Shown: one piece after another, positions 1 through 9,023 of the stretch | How positions within the stretch are numbered: position 1 is the stretch's first letter | Layout of the letters: each line of letters starts with the position of its first letter | Origin: Cytophagales bacterium | Lineage (GTDB): Bacteria > Bacteroidota > Bacteroidia > Cytophagales > Microscillaceae | Assembly (NCBI GenBank): GCA_013297825.1 | Contig: JAAFIN010000026.1 | Location: 1-32,386, forward strand | Length of the DNA stretch: 32,386 nt | Direction of reading: 5' to 3' | The notes under the pieces: generated by a model | Seen by the model: only the letters and a program-made list of their open reading frames with translations | Told to the model about the DNA's origin: nothing | Database searches by the model: none | Made by a program: the position numbers and the translations under genes

Positions 1-1393
1 TCAATTCTCTTGTAAAACGAGTTTGTTCATTGACGTGATATGCCACAAATTCAGTATTTATTGCTGATTTTCCAAAAAGTTTGATTTCTTTTCCAAAACC
101 AAAACCCAACGCCCAGCGAAAATCTTTGGCAACACCATATCCTGTAGCAACTGAATATATATTGTAGAGTTTTTTTGTACCCATTTTTCCCAAAAGATTT
201 GTTTGGAATACATCTCCTGTGCTGATTTCCATTTTTTGATAACCACCATTTTTTACAAAACTTATCAAACCAACAGGCATACCACATTCCACACTATCCA
301 CAACATTGATTATTCCAAATTGTGTTCCTTTGAGTTTTTTGGTAATATTTACTACGCCTATTTGCGAACCTTGTACTTTACCTGCGATATTCACAGGTGC
401 TATTTGCACGCCTTTTATTTGACAAGCACCATTAGCAAGTCCAGAAATTTGGAGGTTTTGATAGTCGTTAGAATTAAGATTTAATAAAGCTGATACTTGT
501 GCTTTGAATTTTCTTTTTTGAAAAATTGGTAATTCTTCTGGGTTTTGGATTGGTGCTACAAAAGTATTTTGATTGGTAAATAATGCAATTTGTACGCCTC
601 TTGCTGATGAAAAATTAGCCAAACCAATGTTATGTGTAGCGTGTTTTGTATTAAGTGGTGTTGCCACAAATTTCACACTTACTAAAGGCGAATTTTTAAT
701 TTCTGTTTTTTCATTTACCAATAATTGAAATTCAGGTTTTTCACCCAAAGAATATGCTATATTTTTGGGTAAAATAGAAGATAATGCCCCCCAACCCCCA
801 AAGGGGGAGTTTTCATGTATAAGTTTTTCATTTGAAGCTATTTCGTGAATAGTTCCCCCTTTGGGGGTTAGGGGGCTTGTATTTTCTTTTGACAACGATT
901 GCAATCCAACTACATTTTTTTGTGGTTGTTTTGCATTTTGTGTAAGAGAATTATCAAAAGAATTATTATTATTTATATTTTCTTGATTTGTATTTTTTTC
1001 TTCAAATTTTTCTTTGTTTGTGGTATTTTTGTTATTTAATTGATTTTCAGCAAGATTGTTATTATTTTCAAAAGTGCCTTTTTGAATATTTTTTGCGTTT
1101 GTTTTATTTTTATTTGAAGCTATTTCTTGAATAATTCCCCCTTTTGCATTTAGCGTATTTTTTGGGATAATTTCCCCCAAATTAAAAGGTAATAAATACA
1201 CTGCCAAAGCCAAAACAGAAGCCTTAGCCCAATTTTTGTATCTCAAAATTGGATTTGCAGGCGTGGAAACTGACGATTGTGTAGGCGAGTCATTTTCCAA
1301 CAATTTCTTAAATTTTTCCCATTCCGCAGGGTCAAAAGGACTTTCGTGTTCTTCTGCTATTTTGCGAAAAATATGGTCAAATTTTTCGTTCAT
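1..1393 (-). CDS. Partial anti-sigma-like membrane protein with LA_2272-type surface repeats
   Basis: The reading frame is open from an ATG at 1393 to the left edge, so the C-terminus is missing. The N-terminus (first ~35 residues) is acidic and charged with an EWEKFKKLLE segment, followed by one hydrophobic segment near residues 47-67. This is the layout of single-TM proteins encoded next to ECF sigma factors in Bacteroidota. A long Asn/Lys/Glu-rich low-complexity linker follows. The distal part has repeats of the form (SGLANG, KGVQIAPVNIAG, QGSQIGVVNI, GTQFGIINV), which resemble the LA_2272 surface repeat. It lies downstream of the ECF sigma gene on the same strand. I infer an anti-sigma or sensor role for the N-terminal part; the repeat part is probably extracytoplasmic. 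An inverted G/C-rich repeat has become part of the coding sequence at 787-876. Confidence 0.7.
   Translation of the reverse strand, partial: MNEKFDHIFRKIAEEHESPFDPAEWEKFKKLLENDSPTQSSVSTPANPILRYKNWAKASVLALAVYLLPFNLGEIIPKNTLNAKGGIIQEIASNKNKTNAKNIQKGTFENNNNLAENQLNNKNTTNKEKFEEKNTNQENINNNNSFDNSLTQNAKQPQKNVVGLQSLSKENTSPLTPKGGTIHEIASNEKLIHENSPFGGWGALSSILPKNIAYSLGEKPEFQLLVNEKTEIKNSPLVSVKFVATPLNTKHATHNIGLANFSSARGVQIALFTNQNTFVAPIQNPEELPIFQKRKFKAQVSALLNLNSNDYQNLQISGLANGACQIKGVQIAPVNIAGKVQGSQIGVVNITKKLKGTQFGIINVVDSVECGMPVGLISFVKNGGYQKMEISTGDVFQTNLLGKMGTKKLYNIYSVATGYGVAKDFRWALGFGFGKEIKLFGKSAINTEFVAYHVNEQTRFTREL
787..876. repeat. C5/G5-rich inverted repeat inside a coding sequence
   Basis: Two arms (787-810 and 851-876) are near-perfect inverted copies built on CCCCCAAAGGGGG plus a second run of five or six C or G. 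They are the only G/C-rich stretches in this AT-rich gene. The frame stays open through both. They add the peptides SPLTPKGG and SPFGGWG to the low-complexity linker. Confidence 0.75.
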
Positions 1394-1401
1394 TGGTTAG
1401 A

Positions 1402-1552
1402 GTTTAAAAAGTTCAAAAGTTCAAAAGTTCAAGGTTCAAAAGTTCAAGGTTCAAAAGTTCAAGGTTCAAAAGTTCAAGGTTCAAAAAGTTCAAAAGTTCA
1501 AGGTTCAAAAGTTCAAGGTTTTAAGTTCAAGGTTCCAAGTTCAAAAATTTAA
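1402..1552. repeat. AGTTCAA-type short tandem array
   Basis: Tandem copies of AGTTCAA and GGTTCAA, with 7-bp and 8-bp spacings mixed, fill most of the gap between the sigma gene and the downstream membrane protein gene. The same RGTTYAA heptamer recurs in clean form at 16370-16411 and 18232-18280. Confidence 0.85.
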
Positions 1553-1562
1553 GATATAAATT

Positions 1563-1636
1563 TTGAGCTTTTTTGAGCTTTTTTTGAGCTTTTTTGAGCT
1601 TTTTTTTAGCTTTTTTTGAGCTTTTTTGAGCTTTTT
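1563..1636. repeat. GAGCTTTTTT tandem array
   Basis: About seven copies of GAGCTTTTTT, with T-run length varying by one or two bases, end at the stop codon of the ECF sigma gene. The unit is about 10 bp, unlike the 7-bp arrays elsewhere. A degraded version appears at 19391-19431. The homopolymer runs make it prone to slippage. Confidence 0.85.
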
Positions 1637-2192
1637 AAACCTTTGTATTTAATAATTTTTGCAATTTCAGACGTGCTTTTGCGAGGTTAGATTTTGAAGT
1701 TCCTTCATTTATGCCAAGCATTGACGCAATTTCTTTGTGAGAATAATTTTCTATAACATAAAGATTAAAAACAGTTTGATAAGCAGGAGAAAGTTGTCGG
1801 ACAAAAGCTAAAATATCTTCATAAGTCATTTGTAACAAATAATCTTCGGTAAGTGAATCTTCATCTTGGGTATCATATACATCAGGCGTATTGTTATCAA
1901 CTGCATCAAAAAACATTTTTTTTTGTTTATTAAAATATGTAATTGCAGTATTCACCATAATTCGCCTTACCCAACCCTCCAATGAGCCATCACCTTTAAA
2001 ATTATCAATATTTCCAAAAACTTTTATAAAACCTTCTTGCAAAATATCCTTTGCTTCATCTTCATCTTTGGCATATCTTTGGCAAACACTAAGCATTTTC
2101 CCAAAATATGCTTTGTAAAGCATAGCTTGTGCTTGTGGTTGCTTTTTTTGACAGCCTTGCCAGATTTCTTTTTCAAAGGATTTGTCGCCCAT
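1635..2192 (-). CDS. ECF-type RNA polymerase sigma factor
   Basis: This 185-residue protein has the two ECF domains. Region 2 spans about residues 24-92 (AKDEDEAKDILQEGFIKVF, then GWVRRIMVNTAITYF). Region 4 spans about 125-182 and carries the helix-turn-helix (YSHKEIASMLGINEGTSKS). There is no region 1.1 or 3, as expected for the family. It should direct RNA polymerase to a small regulon. The downstream one-TM protein on the same strand is the likely partner that controls it. An ECF-like promoter lies just upstream, which suggests autoregulation. The stop codon touches a GAGCTTTTTT array. Confidence 0.93.
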   Translation of the reverse strand: MGDKSFEKEIWQGCQKKQPQAQAMLYKAYFGKMLSVCQRYAKDEDEAKDILQEGFIKVFGNIDNFKGDGSLEGWVRRIMVNTAITYFNKQKKMFFDAVDNNTPDVYDTQDEDSLTEDYLLQMTYEDILAFVRQLSPAYQTVFNLYVIENYSHKEIASMLGINEGTSKSNLAKARLKLQKLLNTKV

Positions 2193-2212
2193 TGCTAATG
2201 GTTACTATTCAC

Positions 2213-2238
2213 AGACTACACTTTATTACAAAGGTTGC
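2213..2238 (-). promoter_or_regulatory. Candidate autoregulated ECF promoter
   Basis: Reading the minus strand, GGCAACCTTTG (AAC core, 2234-2238) is followed about 16 bp later by AGTCTG (2213-2217), upstream of the sigma gene. An AAC-containing -35 and a GTC-containing -10 are typical of ECF promoters. The rest of the 2193-2444 gap is AT-rich and shows no gene. Confidence 0.4.
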
Positions 2239-2444
2239 CTAATTAGTGAGTGATTTTTTGAATAAATAAATGATTTTTTTGGATTTTAGCACAAAATTAA
2301 CAAAAATGCTTGGTTATTCGTTCATAATTATTAACGCAAAATGGATTTTAACATTTTTAAGACAAAAAAAAATTGTTTGAAATTTGTAATCTAAAAATTA
2401 TCAAAAACTTTTGATTATTTTTGCAAAATACCAAATTTATATAT

Positions 2445-2507
2445 TGTAGAACGCACTTTTAGTGTGTTTTGACTTTATACAAACACACACTAAAAGTGTG
2501 TGCTACA
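2445..2507. repeat. Inverted repeat built on ACACTAAAAGTGT
   Basis: Arms at 2445-2471 and 2480-2507 are inverted copies with few mismatches, separated by 8 bp. Each arm contains its own small palindrome (CACACACTAAAAGTGTGTG on the right). The form is that of a paired REP-like element. It sits 20 bp before the start of the sensor gene and could fold in the leader RNA. Confidence 0.75.
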
Positions 2508-2526
2508 GAAATTATAATTTTTCAAC

Positions 2527-5500
2527 ATGAACAACAAAGAAAACAAAGAAAATACAGTTTCCTGGTTATCATTTACTACACTTACCTCCAAAATATTACT
2601 TGTATTTGTATTTTTTTGTGTATTTGTGGTAATTTTTAGTGGATTATTTTTTATACAAAGTTTTCAAAACTACAACCAATTACATCAATACAAAGATTAC
2701 GCCCTCAAATTACAAGAAAGTGCCTACGAACTTAGAAAACTTACTTCAGAAACTGCCCTGCACCAAAGGGCTTTCATTATTACCAAAAATCCTTATTATC
2801 AAGAACAAAGGCTTTTTGTTTGGAAAAAACAAGTAAATCCTTTATTGATTAAAATCAATGAAATAGAAAAATCACGCAGTAATAAAAGCCTTTTTTCCTC
2901 AGAGCAAGGATTATTAAATAAAGTTTTTGAAGAAACCAAAAAATTTGAAAATCTACAATTAACAACCGCTCAAAATTATAATTTATTGTGGGAAAAAGGC
3001 ATACAAGTAAGCGAAAGAGAATATGGTATAAATCTTGAAAAATTAGAAGTTCAACGCAAAAAAGTACTTAATACCATTCAAAATTTTGTAGATGTTCAAA
3101 ACAAAAAAACTAATGCAATATTTGACAACGTGTATATCAATACACTTTATTCATTGTATATTACCTTATTTTTTGCATTTTTCTTATTGGTTTTTGTGAT
3201 TATTTTTGGGCAAATTATTTATTTTCAAATACGAAAAGCCATCAAAAAATGTACGCTTTTAATTGAAAAAATAGTATTAGGAATTTTTCCGCCTCCTGTC
3301 TTATTACAAGATGACGAATTTGATACCATATTCATAGGACTTAATAATATCGTTCAATACAACGCACAAGTAAGTATTTTTGCCAAAAGAATAGGAGAAC
3401 GTGATTTTGATACAGTTTTCACACCTGCAAGTCAGGAGGATATTTTAGGAAATTCGTTGCTTTATATGCAAAACCAACTTCAAAATATAGAAGATGAAGA
3501 AGATAAACGAAATTGGGTAACAAGAGGTTTTGCAAAATTTGCTGAAATTATAAGGGCTAATAATAAAGACCTTCCTACGCTTGCTGACATAGTGCTTACT
3601 GAATTGATTGCATATCTTAATGCTAATCAAGGCGGTTTTTTTGTGGCTAATTCAGAAGATAAAACCACCACAAAACTTAGTATGATAGCTTGTTGGGCTT
3701 ATGATAGAAAAAAGTTTTTGGAAAAAGAGATAATTGTGCATTTAGATAATGCAGAAGGACTTTTGGGTGAAGCATTTTTAGAACAACAAACTATTATCAG
3801 AAGTGATATTCCGCAAGATTATATTCGCATTACATCAGGTTTGGGCGAAGAAACGCCTACCAATTTGCTTATAGTTCCTATCAAAAGTACCGAAAAAGTA
3901 GAAGGTATATTAGAAATAGCATCTTTCAAAAAATTTCAAGATTATGAAATTTCTTTTATAGAAAAACTTTGCGAAAGTTTTGCGTCTGCGATTGTGGTAA
4001 TTAAAAATACAGAACAAACTCATTTCTTATTGAGTGAATTGAAACAGCAAGCAGTTACTATGCAAAATCAAGAAAATGAATTACGTAAGAATTTTGAATT
4101 GGTAAATGAAGCACAACAAGAAATGCACAATAAACAAATTGAACTTGAAAATCTGAAAAATTCACTTGAAATCGAAGTCAAAAAAAGAACGCAAGATTTG
4201 CAAGGCTCATTGATAAGATTTGACCTTTTAAACCAAGCTGCAAGTGAAGGGCTTTGGGACGTTATTGTGCCAAAAGATGGAAAATTAGGAATGGATACAC
4301 CTTACTTTTGGTCGCCTCAACTTGTCAAAAGTTTGGGCTATGAAACAGAAGACTTTCCTGATGTATTGGGAAGTTGGATGTTAAAACTTCACCCAGAAGA
4401 TGCTGAATTTGTCTATAAGCAATTTGTTGCACACCTCAAAGATAAAACAGGTCTTACGGAATTTCGCAATGAACACCGTTTGCTTACACAATCAGGCGAA
4501 TATCGTTGGTTTAAGGCTTACGCAGTTACATTGAGGGATATTGCGGGCAATGCTGTGCGTGTTGCAGGATATTTGAATGATGTAACACACATCAAAGAAC
4601 TTGATAAAGTAATGACAGAATTGAAAAATCAAAAAGAAGAATTGGAAAAAAATAAAGAAACCCTTGAACTTAGTAACCGCAAAATGCAAAGTAATGAGCT
4701 TGTTCTCAAAAAAGCATTTGATAAAATGAAAATAACAGAGGCAAGTATTAAAGAAAAAAATATACAACTTGCAGAAAGTAATCAACTCCTTGATGATATA
4801 GAAAATAACTCTCCAAGTATTATTTACAAGTTTTTTTCTGATACAAAAACCTTAGAAAGTAAGTTTTTGTATGTTTCAAAAGCAATTAAAGGACTTTTGG
4901 GTTATACTACCGAAGAATATACTACACTTTCTTCGCAACAACTTGTAGAAACCATACACCCTGAAGATAGAAAAGAATATTTTAAAGCGTTTTTTAATTC
5001 TGTAAATAATACCGTAAAATTCTTTTGGGAAGGTCGTATGTTGCACAAAGAAGGGCATTGGATTTGGGTACAATCACAATCTTCGCCTCGCAAAACAGAA
5101 GACGGAAATATCATATCCATTGGCTCTTTTATTGATATTCAACAAATAAAAGAAAATGAATTGGAAATTATCCAAAAAAATCAACAAATTCTTGCTTCAG
5201 AAGAAGAATTACGCCAAAATATGGAAGAACTGCAAGCCACACAAGAAACTATGCAACAAAAACAACAAGAAATAGAAAGAAGCAACGAAAAACTCACACA
5301 AAGGGAGCAAGTCCTTAAAAAAGCATTGGAAAAGTCTAACGAAACACAAGCAAAAGCCAAGTCTTTGGAAATAGAATACCAAGAATTGCTTGGAGAATTA
5401 TTACAAAATTCTTGTATTTTTGAGGAAAATGGAAAGATTATTTCACTTTCTGCACAAATTATTAGACTTTATACAGAACAAAATCCTAAGTTTAACAATT

Positions 5501-5682
5501 CGTATTTTTATCAAAAATCTTGGGACAATCTTACTTCTTCCCACAACTGGGAAAGCATCACAGAACAAAATTTAAGTGATATTTTCTTAAAAATTGGTGA
5601 GAAAAATGTAAGTTTTTCTTTTGAAAAAATACCATTTAAAAACAAAATAATCTACATAGGAAAAATTAAAAATAATTCATAA
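2527..5682 (+). CDS. Large membrane sensor: CHASE3-like, GAF and PAS domains, no output domain seen
   Basis: This 1051-residue protein has a first TM helix at about residues 24-47, a CHASE3-like helical extracellular region to about 205, and a second TM helix at about 208-234. Next come a GAF domain (about 337-498), a coiled coil (about 500-560), a PAS domain (about 561-688), another coil, a second PAS (about 758-874), a long Gln/Glu-rich coil (about 875-956) and a weak PAS-like end. I see no histidine kinase (no H-box, N-box or G-boxes), no GGDEF or EAL domain and no methyl-acceptor domain. The architecture implies signal sensing and dimer coupling, but the output partner must be another protein. 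The stop codon lies inside a heptamer array, and the M16 peptidase gene follows after 22 bp. Confidence 0.85.
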   Translation: MNNKENKENTVSWLSFTTLTSKILLVFVFFCVFVVIFSGLFFIQSFQNYNQLHQYKDYALKLQESAYELRKLTSETALHQRAFIITKNPYYQEQRLFVWKKQVNPLLIKINEIEKSRSNKSLFSSEQGLLNKVFEETKKFENLQLTTAQNYNLLWEKGIQVSEREYGINLEKLEVQRKKVLNTIQNFVDVQNKKTNAIFDNVYINTLYSLYITLFFAFFLLVFVIIFGQIIYFQIRKAIKKCTLLIEKIVLGIFPPPVLLQDDEFDTIFIGLNNIVQYNAQVSIFAKRIGERDFDTVFTPASQEDILGNSLLYMQNQLQNIEDEEDKRNWVTRGFAKFAEIIRANNKDLPTLADIVLTELIAYLNANQGGFFVANSEDKTTTKLSMIACWAYDRKKFLEKEIIVHLDNAEGLLGEAFLEQQTIIRSDIPQDYIRITSGLGEETPTNLLIVPIKSTEKVEGILEIASFKKFQDYEISFIEKLCESFASAIVVIKNTEQTHFLLSELKQQAVTMQNQENELRKNFELVNEAQQEMHNKQIELENLKNSLEIEVKKRTQDLQGSLIRFDLLNQAASEGLWDVIVPKDGKLGMDTPYFWSPQLVKSLGYETEDFPDVLGSWMLKLHPEDAEFVYKQFVAHLKDKTGLTEFRNEHRLLTQSGEYRWFKAYAVTLRDIAGNAVRVAGYLNDVTHIKELDKVMTELKNQKEELEKNKETLELSNRKMQSNELVLKKAFDKMKITEASIKEKNIQLAESNQLLDDIENNSPSIIYKFFSDTKTLESKFLYVSKAIKGLLGYTTEEYTTLSSQQLVETIHPEDRKEYFKAFFNSVNNTVKFFWEGRMLHKEGHWIWVQSQSSPRKTEDGNIISIGSFIDIQQIKENELEIIQKNQQILASEEELRQNMEELQATQETMQQKQQEIERSNEKLTQREQVLKKALEKSNETQAKAKSLEIEYQELLGELLQNSCIFEENGKIISLSAQIIRLYTEQNPKFNNSYFYQKSWDNLTSSHNWESITEQNLSDIFLKIGEKNVSFSFEKIPFKNKIIYIGKIKNNS

Positions 5683-5699
5683 TTTATAATTCATAATTA
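5672..5699. repeat. ATAATTY heptamer array over a stop codon
   Basis: Four contiguous 7-bp units (ATAATTC, ATAATTT, ATAATTC, ATAATTA). The sensor gene's TAA (5680-5682) lies inside the array. Confidence 0.85.
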
Positions 5700-5704
5700 A
5701 TTTC

Positions 5705-8650
5705 ATGTTCAAACAAAATTTACTAAAAAAATTGTTTGTAATTGGCTTTTGGGCTTCTACAATTTATTTGCCCAACAACACCCAAGCACAAACCCAAACC
5801 GCAACAGAAGGTAATTATACCTACCAAACTGTGCAAAATGACCCCACAAAAACACGCATTTATACCCTAAAAAATGGCTTACGTGTCTATATGAGCGTTT
5901 ATAAAAATGCTCCTCGTATCCAAACTTATATCGCAGTAAGAGCTGGTAGCAAAAACGACCCTGCTGATGCAACAGGTTTAGCACACTATTTGGAACATAT
6001 GGTTTTTAAAGGAACTACACAATTCGGAACTTCAGATTGGGCAAGTGAAAAACCGCTTTTGGATAAAATAGAACAGCTTTTTGAAACTTATCGCCAAACA
6101 AAAGACGAAGCAAAACGTAAAGAAATTTACGCAGAAATTGATAAAGTTTCAAGCCAAGCCTCCAAATTTGCGATTGGCAACGAATACGACCAAATGCTTG
6201 GAGCAATAGGTGCAACAGGTACAAATGCTTACACGTGGTTTGAACAAACCGTTTATGTCAATGAAATTCCTTCTAACCAACTTGAAAAATGGCTCAAAAT
6301 TGAATCAACACGTTTTTCTGATATGGTGCCTCGTATTTTTCACACAGAATTAGAGGCAGTTTATGAAGAAAAAAACATTTCTCTTGACAATGATGGCAGA
6401 AAATCATCAGAATTGATGTTTGCAACACTTTTTCCTAATCACCAATACGGAACACAGACCACAATAGGCACAATAGAGCATTTAAAAAATCCTTCTTTGA
6501 CCGAAATCAAAAAGTATTTTAACAATTATTATGTGCCTAATAATATGGCAATTTGTCTAAGTGGTGATTTTGACCCTGCTGAAACGATTGCTTTTATTGA
6601 TAAATATTTTGGTGGAATGTCTGCAAAACCTGTTCCTGCTTTTTCTGTGAAAGCTGAACCGCTTTTGACCAAAGTTATTGAAAAAGAAGTAACAGGCCCT
6701 GATGCTGAAAATCTCCAAATTGGTTTTCGTTTGCCTGCTTACAACACGCGTGAAATGCAACTTGCTACAATGCTTGATATGGTTCTTTCTAACAGCCAAG
6801 CGGGTTTAATTGACTTAAATCTTAACCAAACCCAAAAAGTACAAGGTGCTTATTCTTCGGTATATCGCCTTAGAGATTATGGTATTCATTTCTTAGGTGG
6901 AAGGGCAAAAGAAGGACAAAAATTAGAAGAAGTAAAAGAATTGATTTTAGGGCAATTAGAATTGGTACGTCAAGGCAAATTTGAGGATTGGCTTATTCCT
7001 GCTATTCTTAATGATTTCAAAAAAACCAAAATGCAAGCACTTGAAAGCAATGATGCAAGAGCTGACGCTTTTGTAAGTGCGTTTATTTATGGTGTGGAAT
7101 GGCAAGATTATGTAAATGAAATGAACGAACTTGCAACCATCACAAAAGAGGAATTGGTGCAGTTTGTAAATCGTTATTATGGACAAAATTATGTGGTAGT
7201 TTATAAACGCAAAGGTGAAAAAAATAGCCTCAAAGTGGATAAACCTGCAATTACGCCTGTTGAATTGAACAGAGATAAACGCTCTCCTTTTGTAAAAAGC
7301 GTTTTAGAAACCGAAGCTAAAAAAATCTCCCCTGTATTTTTGGATTATACCAAAGATATTACAACCAAAGATTTGGCTGGTAAAGATGCACAAATTTTAT
7401 ACAAAAAAAATGTAGAAAATGGATTATTTTCTATGGAATATTTGTTAGAAATGGGAACTTTGCACAACAAAAAACTTGGATTAGCAATAGATTATTTGCG
7501 TTTCTTGGGTGATGATAAATATTCAGCTTCTGATTTCAAAAAAGAACTCTATAAATTGGGTTGTAGTTTTAATGTATTTTCAGGGAGTGATAGAGTGTAT
7601 GTAAGTCTTACAGGTTTGAATGAAAATTTTGAAAAAGCACTTGTTTTATTTGAAAATCTTTTGGCTAATGCAAAACCTGACCAAGAGGCTTTTGACAATG
7701 TGGTGAAAAGAATGTTGAAATCACGCAAAGATTCAAAACTTAACAAAGGTGCGATATTGCGTTCTGGTTTGCAAAATTATGCTCAATATGGTGAGAAAAA
7801 CCCTTTTAATGATATTATTCCTGAAAATGAATTAAAAGCAATTAATCCAAAAGAACTCACTGACATTGTAAAAAACATTCTTCAATATCCACACAAAATT
7901 TTTTATTATGGTGGTGAAAGCATTGAAAATATCACAAAAATTTTACAAAAAAATCACAAATTACCTAAAAAATTCCTCGCAATTCCTGCACCGAAAGAAT
8001 ACAAACAGCTTCCTATCACTGAAAATAAAGTCCTTTGGGCAGAATATGATATGGTGCAAGCTGAAATTTTGTCTTTGACCGAAGGTATCAAATACGACAA
8101 AAACCTTGCTCCAACTATCCAACTTTACAATGAATATTTTGGTGGTGGTATGGGTTCTATTGTTTTCCAAGAAATCAGAGAATCAAAAGCATTGGCATAT
8201 AGCACTTATGCGTTTTATGGGCAAGCTACTGATTTAAAAAAACAAAGTTATTTTACTTCGTACATAGGCACACAAGCGGATAAATTATCTGATGCACTTT
8301 CTGCAATGGATAATATTGTAAATAATATTCCTGTGGGTGATAAACAGTTTGCAAATGCAAAAAGTAACCTTATTTCAAATCTTGAAACACAACGTATTAC
8401 TAAATCAGAAATATTTTTGGATTATTTGAATAATCAAAAATTGGGCTTGGATTATGATATTAGAAAAGATATGTACAAAAAAATCCCTGCGTTGAAATGG
8501 GAAGATATTTTGGCATTCCAACAAAAATATATCAAAGGAAAATCACGCATTACGCTTGTATTAGGCAAAAAAGACAAATTGAATTTTGAAACACTCAAAA
8601 AATATGGTAAAGTAGAACAAATTTCTCTTGAGAAATTATTTGGTTATTAA
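5705..8650 (+). CDS. Exported M16 family zinc metallopeptidase
   Basis: This 981-residue protein starts with a signal peptide (hydrophobic core about 10-25, Ala-Gln-Ala near 28-30). The inverzincin motif HYLEH is at residues 94-98 inside GLAHYLEHMVFKGT. The third zinc ligand is probably a Glu in ELEAVYEEKNIS near residue 220. The length fits a tandem of two M16 halves: an active N-terminal half and an inactive C-terminal half that closes over the substrate (EYFGGGMGSIVFQEIRESKALAYS near 800). It probably degrades peptides in the periplasm. The gene follows the sensor gene by 22 bp and ends in a strong terminator. Confidence 0.93.
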   Translation: MFKQNLLKKLFVIGFWASTIYLPNNTQAQTQTATEGNYTYQTVQNDPTKTRIYTLKNGLRVYMSVYKNAPRIQTYIAVRAGSKNDPADATGLAHYLEHMVFKGTTQFGTSDWASEKPLLDKIEQLFETYRQTKDEAKRKEIYAEIDKVSSQASKFAIGNEYDQMLGAIGATGTNAYTWFEQTVYVNEIPSNQLEKWLKIESTRFSDMVPRIFHTELEAVYEEKNISLDNDGRKSSELMFATLFPNHQYGTQTTIGTIEHLKNPSLTEIKKYFNNYYVPNNMAICLSGDFDPAETIAFIDKYFGGMSAKPVPAFSVKAEPLLTKVIEKEVTGPDAENLQIGFRLPAYNTREMQLATMLDMVLSNSQAGLIDLNLNQTQKVQGAYSSVYRLRDYGIHFLGGRAKEGQKLEEVKELILGQLELVRQGKFEDWLIPAILNDFKKTKMQALESNDARADAFVSAFIYGVEWQDYVNEMNELATITKEELVQFVNRYYGQNYVVVYKRKGEKNSLKVDKPAITPVELNRDKRSPFVKSVLETEAKKISPVFLDYTKDITTKDLAGKDAQILYKKNVENGLFSMEYLLEMGTLHNKKLGLAIDYLRFLGDDKYSASDFKKELYKLGCSFNVFSGSDRVYVSLTGLNENFEKALVLFENLLANAKPDQEAFDNVVKRMLKSRKDSKLNKGAILRSGLQNYAQYGEKNPFNDIIPENELKAINPKELTDIVKNILQYPHKIFYYGGESIENITKILQKNHKLPKKFLAIPAPKEYKQLPITENKVLWAEYDMVQAEILSLTEGIKYDKNLAPTIQLYNEYFGGGMGSIVFQEIRESKALAYSTYAFYGQATDLKKQSYFTSYIGTQADKLSDALSAMDNIVNNIPVGDKQFANAKSNLISNLETQRITKSEIFLDYLNNQKLGLDYDIRKDMYKKIPALKWEDILAFQQKYIKGKSRITLVLGKKDKLNFETLKKYGKVEQISLEKLFGY

Positions 8651-8670
8651 GATTTTTTTGAATTACAAAT

Positions 8671-8712
8671 AAAAAACCTCTCCAAAATGATTTTTGGAGA
8701 GGTTTTTTTTTG
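8671..8712 (+). terminator. Rho-independent terminator after the M16 gene
   Basis: The stem AAAAAACCTCTCCAAAA pairs with its complement before a T-run. It begins 20 bp after the stop codon. Confidence 0.85.
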
Positions 8713-8822
8713 TTTACTTTTAAAACTTTCAACATTTGAAAATGATTTGATTTTAATTCAAAATAATCTTCTGTGATATAAGCATTTTGAAATTTAAAAA
8801 TTCTCAAAATATGTTTTTCTAT
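8711..8822 (-). pseudogene. C-terminal remnant of a fourth antirepressor paralogue
   Basis: The minus strand encodes about 37 residues (EKHILRIFKFQNAYITEDYF, then FELKSNHFQMLKVLKVN) that align with the last residues of the three antirepressor-like proteins at 9145, 10461 and 22053. No other part of the gene is present. The fragment runs directly into the M16 terminator without a stop codon of its own. It shows that another copy, in the opposite orientation, once lay to the left of the DnaA-box cluster. Confidence 0.8.
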
Positions 8823-8870
8823 TATTAAAAACTTGCAATATCTTTTATAAGAGAACTGTTATTTTTTGAG

Positions 8871-8952
8871 TTATCCACATTTTTTTATGTCATTTTGTCC
8901 GAAATGTGGATAACTTTTATTTTTTAAAAAGTTATCCACATAGTTATCCACA
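8871..8952. promoter_or_regulatory. Cluster of four perfect DnaA boxes
   Basis: TTATCCACA occurs at 8871-8879, 8932-8940 and 8944-8952 on the plus strand and at 8905-8913 on the minus strand. This is an exact match to the DnaA box consensus, in very AT-rich DNA. The cluster lies about 70 bp upstream of the promoter of the antirepressor-like gene at 9145. A similar cluster precedes the paralogue at 23282. Confidence 0.8.
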
Positions 8953-9023
8953 TTATTAAAATTTTAAAAAAACTTATTTTTTCAAAATATAAGATTTTTT
9001 ATAGAAAAATACATAAAATATTG

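Noticed and set aside
1402-1552. CRISPR array
   Set aside because: Units are 7-8 bp without spacers.
8821-9023. Firm call of the chromosomal origin at a DnaA-box cluster
   Set aside because: Two similar clusters exist, no dnaA, dnaN or other typical origin neighbour is present, and strand bias does not switch clearly. Left as a finding only.
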